Below are positions 62,686 to 64,000 of a stretch of 64,000 nt of DNA, in pieces. Origin of the DNA: Imhoffiella fuscus (GTDB lineage: Bacteria > Pseudomonadota > Gammaproteobacteria > Chromatiales > Chromatiaceae); assembly GCF_042682685.1 (NCBI RefSeq), contig NZ_JBHUHX010000036.1, positions 1 through 64,000 of the forward strand. The letters are read 5' to 3'. Position 1 is the stretch's first letter; every line of letters starts with the position of its first letter. The translations under genes and the position numbers were made by a program. The notes under the pieces are model-generated. The model saw only the letters and a list, made by a program, of their open reading frames with translations. It was not told the origin of the DNA and ran no database searches.

Positions 62686-63948
62686 GTGACCGATCCTGAG
62701 AGTTTTGCCCACCCAGACGCCGATTTGAACCGCCAGGCATTGGTCTATCACGCCGAGCCTCGCCCCGGTAAGACGGGTATCGCGGTCACCAAGCCGGCGG
62801 AGACCCAACGGGATCTGTCGCTCGCATACACGCCTGGCGTAGCCGAGCCCGTGCGTCAGATCCATGCGGATCCGCAGAATGCCTATCGCTACACCAACAA
62901 GGGCAATCTGGTTGCGGTCATCACCGACGGAACGGCGGTGCTCGGGTTGGGCGATGTCGGCGGACTCGCCGGTAAGCCGGTGATGGAAGGAAAGGCCGTG
63001 CTCTTCAAGCACTTCGCCGATATCGATTGCTTCGACATCGAGGTCCACGCGAAGCGTCCGCAGGAGTTCATCGAAACCGTGATGCGCATCGCCCCGACCT
63101 TCGGTGGCATCAATCTCGAGGACATCGCCGCTCCGCACTGTTTCGAGATCGAGCAGGCACTGATCGAGCAGCTCGATATCCCCGTATTCCACGACGATCA
63201 GCACGGCACGGCGATCATCATCGCAGCGGGCCTGTTGAATGCGCTCGAACTTCAGGGCAAGTCGATCGAAGAGGCGCGCATCGTGGTATTGGGCGCTGGA
63301 GCGGCCGGAATCGCGGCCATTCGATTGTTGATGAGCCTGGGCGCGCATCGCAACAACATCTTCTGTATCGACCGCCAGGGCGTCATTCATCTGGGACGCA
63401 AGGATCTCAATCCCTACAAATTCGGGGTCGCGGCCGACACCGAGAAGCGCACCCTCGCGGATGCGATGGACGGTGCCGATGTCTTCATCGGCGTTTCCGG
63501 CCCGGATCTGGTCACGGCCGAGATGCTGGCCTCCATGGCGCCACGTCCGGTGGTCTTCGCACTTTCCAATCCAGTGCCCGAGATCCGCCCGGATGTGGCC
63601 AAGTCGGTTCGCGACGATTTGATCATGGCCACGGGCCGATCCGATTATCCGAATCAGATCAATAATGTGCTGGGCTTCCCCTTCATCTTTCGCGGTGCCC
63701 TGGACGTGCGCGCCTCGCGCATCAACGAGGATATGCAGATTGCTGCGGTCGAGGCGCTACGCGCACTCGCGCACGAGCCCGTTCCGGCCGAGGTGCTGGC
63801 CGCATACGGGATCACGGAGCTGGGTTTCGGGCCGGACTACATTATTCCGAAACCCTTCGATCCGCGTCTGCGCGAGCGGGTGCCAAGCGCCGTTTCGCGT
63901 GCCGCCGTCGCCAGCGGTGTTGCCCGGATCCCGTACTCCGGCGCATGA
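62686..63948 (+). CDS. maeB: Malic enzyme without phosphotransacetylase domain
   Basis: A 420-residue malic enzyme. LSLAYTPGVAEPVRQI, NKGNLVAVITDGTAVLGLGDVG (catalytic region), GGINLEDIAAPHCFEIE (metal), VFHDDQHGTAIIIAAGLLNAL and IVVLGAGAAGIAAI (NAD(P) loop) are all present. Long MaeB proteins of E. coli carry an extra C-terminal phosphotransacetylase domain; here the protein stops after the malic-enzyme part. It makes pyruvate and CO2 from malate. GTG 62686 is preceded by CGGAGA. Confidence 0.92.
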   Translation: MTDPESFAHPDADLNRQALVYHAEPRPGKTGIAVTKPAETQRDLSLAYTPGVAEPVRQIHADPQNAYRYTNKGNLVAVITDGTAVLGLGDVGGLAGKPVMEGKAVLFKHFADIDCFDIEVHAKRPQEFIETVMRIAPTFGGINLEDIAAPHCFEIEQALIEQLDIPVFHDDQHGTAIIIAAGLLNALELQGKSIEEARIVVLGAGAAGIAAIRLLMSLGAHRNNIFCIDRQGVIHLGRKDLNPYKFGVAADTEKRTLADAMDGADVFIGVSGPDLVTAEMLASMAPRPVVFALSNPVPEIRPDVAKSVRDDLIMATGRSDYPNQINNVLGFPFIFRGALDVRASRINEDMQIAAVEALRALAHEPVPAEVLAAYGITELGFGPDYIIPKPFDPRLRERVPSAVSRAAVASGVARIPYSGA

Positions 63949-64000
63949 TCCGCCCCACGTAAAATAGGACTCGGGGTCGTCGCCGACCTCCGCAAGCGCA

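Noticed and set aside
1..64000. CRISPR arrays, tRNA or rRNA genes
   Set aside because: No regularly spaced direct repeats, cloverleaf-like segments or rRNA signatures were seen on reading through the intergenic regions.

Overview
The window is about 65% G+C over most of its length. It reads like a chromosome segment of a gammaproteobacterium, most plausibly a purple sulfur bacterium or close relative (Chromatiales). That placement rests on overall gene style, the DUF3581 and DUF2288 genes, the fused mrpAB and the dispersed palindromes. No photosynthesis or sulfur-oxidation gene is present, so the family is an inference.

Layout. 1-1.1 kb: low-G+C accessory DNA with a truncated streptogramin-type acetyltransferase next to a hairpin, and a HEPN-domain gene. 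1.1-8.3 kb (minus): a hydrogenase-4/formate-hydrogenlyase-like membrane complex headed by an XRE regulator. Its large subunit lacks the nickel-iron cysteines, so it is an energy-converting-hydrogenase-related (Ehr) complex and not a hydrogenase. The small-subunit gene is not in view. 8.5-12.8 kb: an accessory strip with RelBE and HicAB toxin-antitoxin pairs, an HNH nuclease gene interrupted by one amber codon, a TOPRIM-like DUF4276 gene coupled to an AAA_21 ATPase, and gene remnants. 13-16 kb: a histone-deacetylase-like amidohydrolase coupled to a hydantoinase/oxoprolinase A-type protein. 16.2-24.2 kb: surface polysaccharide genes (three GT4 enzymes, a heptosyltransferase, an O-antigen ligase, a KpsS-like protein) and two tandem 34-35-residue membrane peptides. 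24.3-27.2 kb: a zinc-ribbon membrane protein, a Phd/VapC pair and DUF3581. 27.4-37.6 kb (minus): an eight-gene Wsp-like chemosensory operon leading to a diguanylate cyclase.

38-43.8 kb (plus): a complete Mrp Na+/H+ antiporter operon with fused mrpAB. 43.9-45.8 kb: moaE, nnrU, a YaiI/DUF188 gene and DUF2288. 45.7-49.6 kb: glgB and glgC, divergent (glycogen synthesis). 49.6-52.9 kb: thiS, thiG, trmB, fetA, fetB. 53.1-55.7 kb: an mqo-like FAD enzyme and hemE, convergent on a strong terminator. 55.7-56.2 kb: an AT-rich gap with one perfect and two near-perfect DnaA boxes, a candidate replication origin. 56.2-64 kb (plus): uvrD, an S1-domain protein, a TRAP binding protein, hemW, rpmE and a malic enzyme.

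The main themes are ion-coupled bioenergetics (Ehr-like complex plus Mrp antiporter, sharing related antiporter modules), c-di-GMP-linked surface behaviour (Wsp-like operon near envelope glycan genes), and a decaying defence/toxin-antitoxin strip beside the Ehr operon. No tRNA, rRNA or CRISPR array was seen.
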